A stretch of DNA of 64,000 nucleotides, taken from the NCBI RefSeq assembly GCF_030733265.1, contig NZ_JASHJI010000013.1, positions 102,204 to 166,203 of the forward strand, in the 5' to 3' direction. The stretch is from Roseibium sp. MMSF_3412 (GTDB lineage: Bacteria > Pseudomonadota > Alphaproteobacteria > Rhizobiales > Stappiaceae). Positions 49,982-59,653 of this stretch are shown here, in pieces (the stretch's first letter is position 1; each line of letters starts with the position of its first letter). The position numbers were made by a program, and so were the translations under genes. Below the pieces are notes generated by a model that saw only the letters and a list, made by a program, of their open reading frames with translations, was not told the DNA's origin and searched no databases.

Positions 49982-50537
49982 GGTTTCTGATAAAGGGTCG
50001 CAGATATCGGGCCGGATAATCTCTGTTCCCAGCAGATTCCATTGTGTCCCAAGTAATAATTCTGTTATGTGTTTCTCGTCACGAATCTTTTATTTTATTT
50101 TATTTAATTCAACCAATGGTAGCGCTTAATAAAACTTAAATTAATTCTGATATTGCATAGATCTTACTTAGAAAGTTTTGAGGAGTGCGGATTTGGCCGG
50201 GCGACCTGTCGCGGCCCGCCGAAATGGAAAAGCAGCGCTTCGCAGCCGCAGCGCAATTGCAACAATTGGAAACAATTGGATCATATTGCTGCAAATCAGC
50301 CGGTCTAGCGTCTCCATCATAGCGATGGGACGTGATGTCCACCCGTCTTCGGCAAATTACCGGTTGAAGGTTGGTGCGGCAGGCTGTTTCATACTCGTTG
50401 AAAGAATGACCCCGGAACCGGGGCACCTTCCAGACCGGCCGTTTCGTTTTCGTTGCAGCCGGTTGAACAAGAACGGATCGGCGAAAGATCTGTGAAAACA
50501 GATCCGGACAAGGCGGTCCAAGGGGAAGAAACGAATA
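49982..50537. other. 556-bp intergenic region upstream of LIV operon
   Basis: No gene is convincing here. It contains an AT-rich stretch (50040-50165), tandem copies of AACAATTGGA (50261-50270 and 50271-50280), and the inverted repeat at 50487-50504. It probably carries divergent promoters for the companion gene and the LIV-type operon. Confidence 0.5.
50487..50504. promoter_or_regulatory. Inverted repeat near start of LIV operon
   Basis: GATCTGT (50487-50493) and ACAGATC (50498-50504) form perfect 7-bp arms around GAAA, 33 bp upstream of the first start codon. It could be an operator or an RNA hairpin in the leader. Confidence 0.45.
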
Positions 50538-52523
50538 ATGGCAGGGTCGAGCGGCACGTCGCCGAGCGGGGAAGATACCTTTCCGAAAATCCTCTTGCGC
50601 AATGCAAAGGTGTTTGGAAGCCGGACAGCATTCCGGGAAAAGGACTACGGGATCTGGCAGAGCTGGACCTGGTCCGAGGTATGCGAGGAAATCCGCGCCT
50701 TTTCAATCGGGCTGAAATCACTGGGACTGGAACAGGGCGACAAGATCGCCATTGTCGGCGCGAACCGTCCGAGACTGTACTGGTCCATGGTTGCCGCACA
50801 GGCGCTGGGCGCGGTTCCGGTGCCCGTCTATTCCGACTCCGTTGCCGAAGAAATGGCCTATGTCCTCGGTCATGCCGAGGTGAAGTTTGCGGTCGTCGAA
50901 GACCAGGAGCAGGTCGACAAGCTGCTGTCCATGTCCGGCGAAGTGCCCACCCTCAAGGATGTGATCTACGACGAGATCCGGGGCCTGCGCGATTATGACC
51001 ACACCCATTTGCACTCATACGAATCCGTTCAGGACAAGGGCCGTGCCCTGCAGGCGGAAAACGGATCGCTTGCCGGCGAATGGGAGAAGGGGTTTGCCGG
51101 GGGCAAGGGCTCGGATATTGCCGTGATGCTCTATACGTCCGGCACGACCGGGCGCCCCAAGGGCGTCATGCTGTCCTTCGACAATCTGGCGATTTCGGCC
51201 CGGAACGCGAATGTTTTCGATCATCTGGACGAAACGGAGGAAGTGCTCGCCTACCTGCCGATGGCGTGGATCGGCGATCATGTGTTCTCGCTGGCGCAGG
51301 CGTTCACGGCCGCCTATTGCGTCAACTGTCCGGAAGGCATGGACACGATCGATGTCGACCGGCGGGAAATCGCGCCGACCTATTTCTTTGCGCCGCCCAG
51401 GGTATTTGAAACCCTGCTGACACAGATCATGGTGCGCATGGAGGATGCAGGCAAAACCAAGCGCGCCATGTTCAACTACTTCATGGATGTTGCGCGCAAG
51501 GTCGGAGAGAAGATCCTCAACGGTGAAACCGTGGCCTTCAAGGACAAGCTTCTCTACAAGCTCGGCGAGTTTTTCGTCTATGGGCCATTGAAGAACCGGA
51601 TGGGACTGACGCGGATGAAAGTCGGTTACACCGCCGGTGAGGCCATCGGACCGGAGATTTTCCAGTTCTACCGCTCGCTCGGTCTCAACCTGAAACAGCT
51701 CTACGGGCAGACGGAAGCCAGCGTCTACATCACGCTGCAGCCGGATGGCGAGATCTTTGGCGATACGGTCGGAAAGCCGGCTCCGGATGTCGAGTTGAAA
51801 ATCGCCGACAACGGTGAGGTCATGTACCGGTCTCCGGGCGTTTTCGTCGGTTACTTCAAGAATGACGAGGCAACGGAAAAGACCAAGACGCCGGATGGCT
51901 GGGTGCATACGGGCGATGCCGGCATCATTGCCGAAAACGGACACCTGAAGATCATCGACCGGGCCAAGGATGTCGGCAAGCTCAATGACGGTGCCCTCTT
52001 TGCTCCGAAATATATCGAGAACAAGCTGAAGTTCTTTCCCAATATCAAGGAAGCGGTCGCCTTCGGTCACGAACGCGACATGGTCGCCGTGTTCCTCAAT
52101 ATTGATCTGACAGCCGTCGGTTCCTGGGCGGAACGGAACAACGTCAACTACGCCTCCTATCAGGAACTCGCGGCGCATCCGGATGTCTACGCCATGGTGG
52201 AAAGCCATGTCGATCAGGTCAACCGCGACCTTTCGCGCGAGCCGATGATGGCGGGTGCCCAGATCAAGCGCTTCCTGATCCTGCACAAGGAGCTGGACGC
52301 CGATGACGGGGAACTGACCCGGACCCAGAAAGTGCGGCGGAGCTTCATCGCGGAACGCTACGACCCTCTGATCGAGGCGCTCTATGACGGCTCGACCTCC
52401 AAGCATATCCGCACGGAAGTCACTTTCGAGGACGGCCGGAAAGGGGCGATCGAAGCCACGGTCGAGATCCGTGACATGGAAACCCACGATCCTGGCAAGG
52501 GCTATCAGGAGGCTGCCGAATGA
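50538..52523 (+). CDS. Long-chain acyl-CoA synthetase-like AMP-dependent ligase
   Basis: The 661-residue adenylate-forming enzyme carries the AMP-binding P-loop YTSGTTGRPKGVM, core motif YGQTEASVYITL, and TGDAGIIAENGHLKIIDRAK. The family C-terminal region around KLNDGALFAPKYIENKLKFF replaces the typical K motif. It is close to the FadD15-like group of large acyl-CoA synthetases. It begins a LIV-type importer operon and overlaps the first ABC gene by 4 bp. Probably it activates the imported acid to a CoA ester. The substrate is unknown. Confidence 0.88.
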   Translation: MAGSSGTSPSGEDTFPKILLRNAKVFGSRTAFREKDYGIWQSWTWSEVCEEIRAFSIGLKSLGLEQGDKIAIVGANRPRLYWSMVAAQALGAVPVPVYSDSVAEEMAYVLGHAEVKFAVVEDQEQVDKLLSMSGEVPTLKDVIYDEIRGLRDYDHTHLHSYESVQDKGRALQAENGSLAGEWEKGFAGGKGSDIAVMLYTSGTTGRPKGVMLSFDNLAISARNANVFDHLDETEEVLAYLPMAWIGDHVFSLAQAFTAAYCVNCPEGMDTIDVDRREIAPTYFFAPPRVFETLLTQIMVRMEDAGKTKRAMFNYFMDVARKVGEKILNGETVAFKDKLLYKLGEFFVYGPLKNRMGLTRMKVGYTAGEAIGPEIFQFYRSLGLNLKQLYGQTEASVYITLQPDGEIFGDTVGKPAPDVELKIADNGEVMYRSPGVFVGYFKNDEATEKTKTPDGWVHTGDAGIIAENGHLKIIDRAKDVGKLNDGALFAPKYIENKLKFFPNIKEAVAFGHERDMVAVFLNIDLTAVGSWAERNNVNYASYQELAAHPDVYAMVESHVDQVNRDLSREPMMAGAQIKRFLILHKELDADDGELTRTQKVRRSFIAERYDPLIEALYDGSTSKHIRTEVTFEDGRKGAIEATVEIRDMETHDPGKGYQEAAE

Positions 52524-53347
52524 ATGCCTTTGCAACAGACATGACAACGGCTCCGGACGGGTCTGCCGAAGCGGCGGCGCGCGAGGAATTGCTGCGGGTG
52601 GACAACGTCTCGCTGTCCTTCGGCGGCGTAAAGGCCATCACGGATATTTCCTTCGACATCCTGAAGGGCGAGATCCGGGCGATCATCGGTCCGAACGGTG
52701 CCGGCAAGACCTCGATGCTCAATGTGATCAACGGCTTTTACCATCCGCAGGAAGGCACGATCACCTGGCAGGGCAAGGAACGGCGCAAGATGAAGCCGTA
52801 CGAGGCCGCCAGCCAGGGCATCGCGCGCACGTTCCAGAACGTTGCGCTCTTCAAGGGAATGACCACGCTCGACAACATCATGTCCGGGCGCTCCTTGAAG
52901 ATGCATCGCAATTTCTTCTGGCAACTGATCTGGCGCGGACCGGCGGAGGCCGAGGAGATCGAACATCGCCGCAAGGTCGAGGACATCATCGACTTCCTGG
53001 AAATCCAGGCAATCCGCAAGACGCCCGTCGGACGCCTGCCCTACGGTCTGCAAAAGCGGGTCGAGCTCGGGCGTGCCCTTGCCATGGAACCGGATCTGCT
53101 TCTGCTGGATGAACCGATGGCCGGCATGAACCTGGAAGAAAAAGAGGACATGAGCCGCTTCATTCTCGATGTGAACCAGGAATTCGGCACCACGATCGCG
53201 CTGATCGAACATGACATGGGCGTGGTCATGGATCTGTCCGACCGGGTGGTCGTGCTCGACTACGGCAAGAAAATCGCGGACGGTCCGCCCGAAGACGTGC
53301 AGGCGGACCAGAACGTTATCGATGCCTATCTCGGCGTCAGTCACTAG
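52520..53347 (+). CDS. LIV-type ABC transporter ATP-binding protein (LivG-like)
   Basis: The 275-residue ATPase has Walker A IIGPNGAGKTSMLN, Q-loop ARTFQNVALFKGMT, the LSGGQ position as PYGLQKR, Walker B LLLLDEPMAGMNL, and H-loop IALIEHDMGVVMDLSD. The weakened signature is common in LivG. It contains the LivG-type insertion between Q-loop and signature (PAEAEEIEHRRKVEDIIDFL). It pairs with the LivF at 56897. Confidence 0.92.
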   Translation: MNAFATDMTTAPDGSAEAAAREELLRVDNVSLSFGGVKAITDISFDILKGEIRAIIGPNGAGKTSMLNVINGFYHPQEGTITWQGKERRKMKPYEAASQGIARTFQNVALFKGMTTLDNIMSGRSLKMHRNFFWQLIWRGPAEAEEIEHRRKVEDIIDFLEIQAIRKTPVGRLPYGLQKRVELGRALAMEPDLLLLDEPMAGMNLEEKEDMSRFILDVNQEFGTTIALIEHDMGVVMDLSDRVVVLDYGKKIADGPPEDVQADQNVIDAYLGVSH

Positions 53348-53361
53348 GGGAGAGTGAAACG

Positions 53362-54315
53362 ATGCTCTACGACATTTTCATTGATCCCTTCGTGCAGATG
53401 TACGATATGCCGGATTTCTTCCTCCAGGTGCTCTGGGAGGGGTTCGTTGCGGGCATCCTCTACGCGCTGATCGCGCTCGGGTTCGTGCTGATCTTCAAGG
53501 CATCGGGCGTGTTCAACTTCGCGCAGGGCATCATGGTGGTGTTCGCCGGGCTGACGCTTGTGGGCCTCAACGAAAACGGCGTTCCCGCCTATCTCGCACT
53601 TGCCCTGACGATCGGTGCGATGGGCATCCTTGCCTACGGGGTGGAGCGTGTGGTCATGCGGCCGCTCGTCAACCAGCCCGACATCATCCTGCTCATGGCG
53701 ACCATCGGCCTGACCTATTTCCTGATCGGCTTCGGGGAATTCGTCTTCGGCGGCGAGCCGAAGCAGATGATTACCGAGGAACTCGGACTGCCGACCGGCT
53801 CCACCGCAATCGAATTCGGGGAGCGCGGCCTGATCATCCTGCAGCACATCGATATTGCTGCCGCCGTGATCGCGGTGCTGATGGTGGCGGCGCTCGGCGT
53901 CTTCTTCAACAAGACGCGGATCGGACGGGCCCTCAGGGCTGTTGCGGACGATCACCAGGCGGCGCTTTCCGTCGGCATCTCACTCAACCAGATCTGGGCC
54001 ATCGTCTGGTTCGCAGCCGGCCTTGTGGCGCTTGCAACCGGGATCATGTGGGGCGCGCGTTCGGACGTTTCCTTCGCGCTCGAAATCGTCGCCTTCAAGG
54101 CGCTGCCGGTGCTGATCCTCGGCGGCTTCACCTCGATACCCGGCGCGATTGTCGGCGGGCTGATCATCGGGTTCGGCGAGAAGATCGGGGAGCTCTACTG
54201 GGGTGGTCTTGTCGGCGGCGGGATCGAATCGTGGCTCGCCTACATCATTGCCCTCATCTTTCTTCTGTTCCGTCCGCAAGGCCTCTTCGGCGAACGCATC
54301 ATTGAGCGGGTATAA
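53362..54315 (+). CDS. LIV-type permease (LivH-like)
   Basis: The 317-residue membrane protein has about eight hydrophobic helices and the motifs GIMVVFAGLTLVGLNENG and RALRAVADDHQAALSVGISL (cytoplasmic coupling helix), typical of LivH. It follows LivG by 14 bp and precedes LivM by 5 bp. Confidence 0.92.
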   Translation: MLYDIFIDPFVQMYDMPDFFLQVLWEGFVAGILYALIALGFVLIFKASGVFNFAQGIMVVFAGLTLVGLNENGVPAYLALALTIGAMGILAYGVERVVMRPLVNQPDIILLMATIGLTYFLIGFGEFVFGGEPKQMITEELGLPTGSTAIEFGERGLIILQHIDIAAAVIAVLMVAALGVFFNKTRIGRALRAVADDHQAALSVGISLNQIWAIVWFAAGLVALATGIMWGARSDVSFALEIVAFKALPVLILGGFTSIPGAIVGGLIIGFGEKIGELYWGGLVGGGIESWLAYIIALIFLLFRPQGLFGERIIERV

Positions 54316-54320
54316 AAAGA

Positions 54321-55397
54321 ATGTTCTATCGCGAAGCTGGCCAATTCAAGACGAGCTACAAGGCGGATCAGGCGCTGATGCCGATCCTGCAGGACCGGAT
54401 CGGGCTTCTGGTTATCCTGGCCATTGCCTTTGTGGTCATCCCGGTCCTTGCCAATGACTTCTTCCTAACCTCGATCATGATCCCGTTCCTGGTTTTCGCG
54501 CTGGCGGCGATCGGGCTGAATGTCCTGACAGGTTTCTGCGGGCAGCTCTCACTGGGGACCGGTGCCTTCATGGGTGTGGGTGCCTATGCGGCCTACAAAC
54601 TCACGACGATCTTCCCGGACGCAAATGTCATCGTCATGGTGCTGCTCTCGGGCGTGTTCTCGGCGGCGATCGGTGCCGTGTTCGGACTGCCGAGCCTGCG
54701 CATCAAGGGGCTCTACCTTGCCGTGACGACCCTTGCCGCCCAGTTCTTCCTGGAGTGGTGCTTCATCCGCATACCGTGGCTCTACAACGACAACGCCTCA
54801 GGTGCGATCGAGATCCCGCATCGCGAAGCCTTCGGGGTCGTGGTGTCGGGCGCGGAGGCAACCCCGATCGTGCGGTACTTCATCGTGCTCAGCATCACGG
54901 CGCTGATTGCCTTCCTGATGGCAAATGTGCTGCGCGGCCGGATCGGACGATCCTGGATGATGATCCGCGACATGGACATCGCCGCCGAGCTGATGGGTAT
55001 CCGTCCTCTGCAGACCAAGCTCATGGCGTTTGCCGTCTCGTCCTATATCTGCGGCGTCGCCGGCGCGATGATGGTGTTCTTCTGGCTGAATGCAGCAGAG
55101 CCGTCGTCCTATTCGATCGCGCTGTCGTTCCAGATCCTGTTCATGGTAATCCTGGGCGGTCTCGGCAGCCTGAGCGGATCGTTCATGGGCGCAGCGTTCA
55201 TCTGGATCCTGCCGGTGTTCCTGAAATTCATTCCCGGTACCATCGGGATCAACCTTGCCGCCGAAACGGTCGAACATGTCACGTTCATGATCGTCGGCGC
55301 TCTCATCATCTTCTTCCTGATCGTCGAACCGCACGGGTTTGCGCGGCTCTGGCAGATCGCGAAGCAGAAGCTCAGGGTCTGGCCCTTCCCCTATTAG
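54321..55397 (+). CDS. LIV-type permease (LivM-like)
   Basis: The 358-residue membrane protein shows the LivM pattern: GLNVLTGFCGQLSLGTGAFM near residue 75, LRIKGLYLAVTTLAAQFFLE, and RDMDIAAELMGIRPLQTKLM in the coupling loop. It completes the permease heterodimer with LivH. The start at 54321 is 5 bp past the LivH stop. The binding-protein gene begins 106 bp downstream. Confidence 0.92.
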   Translation: MFYREAGQFKTSYKADQALMPILQDRIGLLVILAIAFVVIPVLANDFFLTSIMIPFLVFALAAIGLNVLTGFCGQLSLGTGAFMGVGAYAAYKLTTIFPDANVIVMVLLSGVFSAAIGAVFGLPSLRIKGLYLAVTTLAAQFFLEWCFIRIPWLYNDNASGAIEIPHREAFGVVVSGAEATPIVRYFIVLSITALIAFLMANVLRGRIGRSWMMIRDMDIAAELMGIRPLQTKLMAFAVSSYICGVAGAMMVFFWLNAAEPSSYSIALSFQILFMVILGGLGSLSGSFMGAAFIWILPVFLKFIPGTIGINLAAETVEHVTFMIVGALIIFFLIVEPHGFARLWQIAKQKLRVWPFPY

Positions 55398-55503
55398 GGG
55401 GCCAGTCATTTTGAACGTCATCCGGATTTGGACCGGTCCGGAGAGGAATGGCGCAACAGGTCTGGCGGTGCCGGATGGTCCGGAGCCGCATGGGAGGAGA
55501 AAC

Positions 55504-56838
55504 ATGAAACGCATCAAACAAATTGCGCTGGGAACCGCTGTTGCGCTCGGGGTCGGAATTTCCGGCCTGGCCACGACGACGGTTGCTCAGGCTGAAGACA
55601 GCAATTATGTGCCGCTGCTGACCTACCGCACCGGTCCGTTTGCCGCGTCCGGCATTCATATCGCCAACGGCATGCACGATTACCTGAAAATGCTCAACGA
55701 GCGTGACGGTGGTATCGGCGGCGTGAAGCTGGAGCTCGAGGAATGCGAGACCGGCTATAACGCGCAGAAGGGCGTCGAGTGCTACGAGGCAACAAAGGGC
55801 AAGGGCGCTTTGGTCTACAACCCTTACTCCACCGGCATCACGCTTCAGCTGATCCCGAAAGCGGGCGTCGACAAGATCCCGGTCCTGTCGATGGGCTACG
55901 GCCTCTCCGCAGCGGCCGTCGGTTCCACGTTCCCGTGGGTCTTCAACGTTCCTGATACCTACTGGGACGGCGCATCCGTCGTCATCAAGTATATCGGTGA
56001 GCAGGAAGGCGGGCTCGACAACCTCAAGGGCAAGAAGATCGGGTACATCTTCCTGGATGCCGGCTATGGCCGCGAGCCGATCCCGCTTCTGGAGCAGTTG
56101 GCCGAAAAATACGGCTTCGAGCTGCTGCAGTATCCGGTCGGCGTGAAGGAAATGCAGAACCAGTCATCGCAATGGCTGAACGTACGCCGGGACCGCCCGG
56201 ACTACATGGTGATGTGGGGCTGGGGGGCGATGAACCCGACAGCCATCAAGGAAGCCGTCAAGATCCGCTTCCCGATGGACAAGTTCATCGGTGTCTGGTG
56301 GTCAGCGGGCGATGATGATGCCGCTGCGGGCGGTGAAGGCGCCAAGGGCTACAAGGCCATGAACTTCTCCGGTGTCGGCAGTGACTTCCCGGCTCTTGAC
56401 GACATCAAGAAGCACGTGATCGATGCCGGCCTCAGCTCGACCGATGCAGGTTCGATCGGCGGCACGCTCTATAACCGCGGCGTCCTGAACTCGGTGATCA
56501 TTGCCGAGGGTATCCGCACAGCACAGGAGCTGACCGGCAAGAAGGTCATCACCGGTGCAGACATGCGGATGGGCCTGGAAGCGCTTGATCTTGACGAAGC
56601 GCGTCTGAAGGAACTCGGTCTTGCCGGTTTCGCGCATCCGATGAAGGTCACCTGCGATGATCATGCTGGAAGCCACCCTGTCTTCATTCAGGAATGGGAC
56701 GGCAAGCAATGGCGTCAGGCATCGGGCTGGATCGAGCCGATGACCGACATCGTTCGTCCGCTTCTCGAAGCAGCTGCTGCCGAGTATGCGCAAAAGAACG
56801 CTCCCTGGCCGGAGCGCACCGAGCCCTGCCCGAACTGA
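55504..56838 (+). CDS. LIV-type substrate-binding protein
   Basis: From ATG 55504, behind GGGAGGAG, the protein has 444 residues. A Sec signal (MKRIKQIALGTAVALGVGIS) ends near VAQAED. The mature part is a type-I periplasmic-binding fold (IANGMHDYLKMLNERDGGIG, LKGKKIGYIFLDAGYGREPI), longer than LivK (about 370). Such long forms are usual in aromatic- and acyl-compound LIV systems. A frame extension to 55339 is rejected because it lacks the signal. A GC-rich hairpin follows. Confidence 0.9.
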   Translation: MKRIKQIALGTAVALGVGISGLATTTVAQAEDSNYVPLLTYRTGPFAASGIHIANGMHDYLKMLNERDGGIGGVKLELEECETGYNAQKGVECYEATKGKGALVYNPYSTGITLQLIPKAGVDKIPVLSMGYGLSAAAVGSTFPWVFNVPDTYWDGASVVIKYIGEQEGGLDNLKGKKIGYIFLDAGYGREPIPLLEQLAEKYGFELLQYPVGVKEMQNQSSQWLNVRRDRPDYMVMWGWGAMNPTAIKEAVKIRFPMDKFIGVWWSAGDDDAAAGGEGAKGYKAMNFSGVGSDFPALDDIKKHVIDAGLSSTDAGSIGGTLYNRGVLNSVIIAEGIRTAQELTGKKVITGADMRMGLEALDLDEARLKELGLAGFAHPMKVTCDDHAGSHPVFIQEWDGKQWRQASGWIEPMTDIVRPLLEAAAAEYAQKNAPWPERTEPCPN

Positions 56839-56851
56839 TATGGCAGTCCGT

Positions 56852-56876
56852 TCCGCCGCGCACCCCGCGCGGCGGA
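56852..56876 (+). other. mRNA-stabilising hairpin after SBP gene
   Basis: A perfect 10-bp GC-rich stem (56852-56861 and 56867-56876, TCCGCCGCGC/GCGCGGCGGA) with an ACCCC loop follows the binding-protein stop by 13 bp, without a T-run. It probably protects or attenuates mRNA to favour binding-protein synthesis. Confidence 0.65.
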
Positions 56877-56896
56877 GCATCCCAGGAGAGAGTTGA

Positions 56897-57751
56897 ATGG
56901 CATTGCTGGATGTAGAACAGAACGGTTCGGACGGCGCACCTGACGCTTCGGAGACGATCCTTTCGGTCAACAATATCGAGGTCATCTACGACCACGTGAT
57001 CCTTGTCCTGAAGGGCGTTTCGCTGACCGTTCCGAAGGGCGGGATCGTGGCGCTGCTCGGCGCGAACGGTGCGGGCAAGACAACGACCCTGAAGGCGATT
57101 TCCAATCTCCTGAGCGCCGAACGCGGCGAAGTCACAAAGGGATCGATCCTGTTCGATCAGGACGAGGTCCAGGCGCTGTCGCCGAACGAGCTTGTCCGGC
57201 GCGGCTGCATCCAGGTGATGGAGGGCCGCCACTGTTTCGGTCACCTGTCCATCGAGGAGAACCTTCTGACCGGAGCCTATACCCGCAAGGACGGGCATGC
57301 CGCAGTCAAGGCTGACCTGGAGATGGTCTATAACTATTTCCCGCGGCTCAGAGAGCGCCGCCAGAGCCAGGCAGGCTACACGTCCGGCGGCGAACAGCAA
57401 ATGTGCGCGATCGGACGCGCGCTGATGAGCCGGCCGAAAATGATCCTGCTGGACGAACCGAGCATGGGCCTTGCGCCGCAGCTTGTTGAAGAGATTTTCG
57501 AGATTGTCCGCCAGCTCAACGAGAACGAAGGCGTGTCCTTCCTGCTGGCGGAACAGAACACCAATGTTGCACTGAAATACGCGACATACGGATACATCCT
57601 GGAATCCGGCCGCATCGTGCTTGACGGCGATGCCAAGGCGCTTCGGGAAAACGAGGATGTGAAGGAATTCTATCTGGGCGTTGGCGGCGAAGGGCGCCGC
57701 TCGTTCCGGAATGTCAAACATTACAAGCGAAGGAAGCGCTGGCTGGCCTGA
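56897..57751 (+). CDS. LIV-type ABC transporter ATP-binding protein (LivF-like)
   Basis: The 284-residue ATPase has Walker A LLGANGAGKTTTLKAI, the LivF-typical VMEGRHCFGHLSIEENLLTG, signature TSGGEQQMCAIGRALMSRP, Walker B MILLDEPSMGLAP, and switch FLLAEQN where relatives also have Gln instead of His. A Lys/Arg-rich tail follows. It is the second ATPase of the importer. Confidence 0.92.
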   Translation: MALLDVEQNGSDGAPDASETILSVNNIEVIYDHVILVLKGVSLTVPKGGIVALLGANGAGKTTTLKAISNLLSAERGEVTKGSILFDQDEVQALSPNELVRRGCIQVMEGRHCFGHLSIEENLLTGAYTRKDGHAAVKADLEMVYNYFPRLRERRQSQAGYTSGGEQQMCAIGRALMSRPKMILLDEPSMGLAPQLVEEIFEIVRQLNENEGVSFLLAEQNTNVALKYATYGYILESGRIVLDGDAKALRENEDVKEFYLGVGGEGRRSFRNVKHYKRRKRWLA

Positions 57752-57790
57752 CGGGCACGTGACCCGGAAGCCAAAGACGCGGAGACGACC

Positions 57791-59029
57791 ATGAGCGACC
57801 AACAGTTTGATGCGCGCGAGCGGCAGGACCCCGCTTTGCGCGAACGGGATCTCTTTGTCCGGTTGCCGGAACTCATGGCACATGCCATGCGCCGCGCACC
57901 CGCCTGGGCCGAGCAGCTGGATGGCTGCGATCTGACGGCTGTCGTCGACCGCGTGTCGCTGGCCGCCCTGCCGATCCTGCGCAAGCCGGACCTCATGGAG
58001 CGGCAGAAAGCCGACCCGCCCTTCGGGGGATTCCTGGCGGGCGAACTCTCCGAAGCCGCACGCGTCTTCATGTCACCCGGGCCGATCTGGGAACCGCAGG
58101 CGCCCGGTCTCGATCCCTGGAATGGCGCACGCAGCCTGTTCGCCGCCGGTTTCCGCAAGGGTGACACGGTTCTGAACGCGTTCTCCTATCATCTGACACC
58201 GGGAGGCTTCATTCTGGACCAGGGGGCCATTGCGCTCGGATGCACGGTCTTTCCCGCTGGCGTCGGCAACACCGACACGCAGGTAGAGGCCATCGGGGTG
58301 CTGAAGCCTTCAGGCTTTGTGGGCACGCCCGACTATCTGAAAGTGCTCCTCGACCGGGGGCGGGAACAGGGCCGTGATGTTTCCTCCATCAAAAAGGCGC
58401 TTGTCTCCGGCGGCGCCCTGTTTCCGTCCCTCAGGCAGGAATACGAGGACCAGGGCATTCGGGTCGCCCAGTGCTACGCGACCGCTGATCTCGGCGTCAT
58501 CGCCTATGAGACCGAAGCCCGCACCGGTATGGTCGTCAATGAGGACTTTATTGTCGAGATTGTGCGTCCGGGCACCGGCGAACCGGTTAAAGACGGGGAA
58601 GTCGGCGAACTGGTCGTGACCAATTTCAACACGCTCTATCCCCTGATCCGGTTCGGAACCGGCGATCTGTCCAAGGTCATTCCGGGGCGGTCGGGCTGCG
58701 GGCGCACCAACATGCAGCTCGCAGGCTGGATGGGACGTGCGGACCAGCGCACCAAGGTCAAGGGCATGTTTGTCGATCCGGCGCAAATCGCGCAGATCGT
58801 TGCCGCGCATCCGGAAGTCAGCAAGGCCCGGCTCGCCGTCAGCCGCGCGGGCGAAAGCGACGCGATGACCCTGTCGGTGGAAACCGACATCAGTGCCGAC
58901 GGGTTGACCGACCGGGTGGCGGTGACGCTCAAGGAAATCACACGGCTGAAAGGTGACGTTGAGATCGTGCCGCCGGGCGCTCTTCCCAACGACGGCAAGG
59001 TGATTGCCGACGAGCGCGAATACGGGTGA
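57791..59029 (+). CDS. PaaK-like AMP-ligase homologue without P-loop
   Basis: The 412-residue protein has phenylacetate-CoA ligase architecture (ASLAALPILRKPDLMERQK-like start, CYATADLGVIAYETE, GELVVTNFNTLYPLIRFGTG, and the C-terminal GWMGRADQRTKVKGMFVDPA). The P-loop normally reading SSGTTGxPT is replaced by MSPGPIWEPQAPGLDPW, so ATP phosphate binding in the classical way is doubtful. I recognise this variant as recurrent in LIV-type operons, so it may be a functional family. It ends the operon, paired with the canonical ligase at 50538. Confidence 0.8.
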   Translation: MSDQQFDARERQDPALRERDLFVRLPELMAHAMRRAPAWAEQLDGCDLTAVVDRVSLAALPILRKPDLMERQKADPPFGGFLAGELSEAARVFMSPGPIWEPQAPGLDPWNGARSLFAAGFRKGDTVLNAFSYHLTPGGFILDQGAIALGCTVFPAGVGNTDTQVEAIGVLKPSGFVGTPDYLKVLLDRGREQGRDVSSIKKALVSGGALFPSLRQEYEDQGIRVAQCYATADLGVIAYETEARTGMVVNEDFIVEIVRPGTGEPVKDGEVGELVVTNFNTLYPLIRFGTGDLSKVIPGRSGCGRTNMQLAGWMGRADQRTKVKGMFVDPAQIAQIVAAHPEVSKARLAVSRAGESDAMTLSVETDISADGLTDRVAVTLKEITRLKGDVEIVPPGALPNDGKVIADEREYG

Positions 59030-59096
59030 GGAAAGACGGCAGCAAGGTTGGAACCCGACCAGTGACATGGGTTCCGGCATGCGTCGTTTTCTTTCC

Positions 59097-59187
59097 GCTT
59101 CTCGCCGCCTCCTCCCGGCGGATCGGGGCGCCCCGGCCCCGGGTCTCACTTCGTTCGCCCGGGGTGACGATGGCGAGGATTGATGCA
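59097..59187. repeat. Intergenic repeat, copy 1
   Basis: 91-bp direct repeat with copy 2 at 59337-59427 (offset exactly 240 bp), differing at two positions by my reading. The core is CTCGCCGCCTCCTCCCGGCG, GATCGGGGCGCCCCGG and CCCGGGTCTCACTTCGTTCG, ending GATTGATGCAT. It is a GC-rich palindromic unit, like those scattered in alphaproteobacterial intergenic DNA. Confidence 0.85.
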
Positions 59188-59336
59188 TTTCCGTCCGTCA
59201 TTGCCGGACTTGAACTCGCAGTCCATGCCGTTCTGCTTCACATACGAGAAGTCCTTCAGGAATGATGAATACCCCTTGTTTTCGTCATCCCGGCCAAGCG
59301 CAGCGCGAGCCGGGATCGGGGAGACAGAGAATTTGA

Positions 59337-59427
59337 GCTTCTCGCCGCCTCCTCCCGGCGGATCGGGGCGCCCCGGCCCCGGGTCTCACTTCGTTCGCCC
59401 GGGGTGACGAAGGAGAGGATTGATGCA
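59337..59427. repeat. Intergenic repeat, copy 2
   Basis: This is the second copy of the unit at 59097-59187. A related companion segment, CGTCATCCCGGCCAAGCGCA followed by GCGCGAGCCGGGATC, lies just before it (about 59284-59318). The region 59030-59653 holds only such repeats and no gene. Confidence 0.85.
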
Positions 59428-59653
59428 TATTCGTGCCATGGCATGACCCGGGGTTCGGCAAATCAGCTGTCAACCCGGAATGACGAACCATCTGCCGATG
59501 GTTTTGAAGCGTTTCCTCCCGGCGCATCGGGGTCGTGTTTCCCGGTGATCCGGCACAATTCTCCAGCGTAAGCGCTATGCCGCATTGGCCTTCACTGGAG
59601 GTTGGCCTATGTATGGCACCAGAGGACATGCCGCTGAGGGACACACCGAGCTT

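Noticed and set aside
59097..59427. Possible CRISPR or attachment-site pair
   Set aside because: Only two long GC-palindromic copies exist, with no cas or integrase genes. They fit intergenic REP-like repeats.
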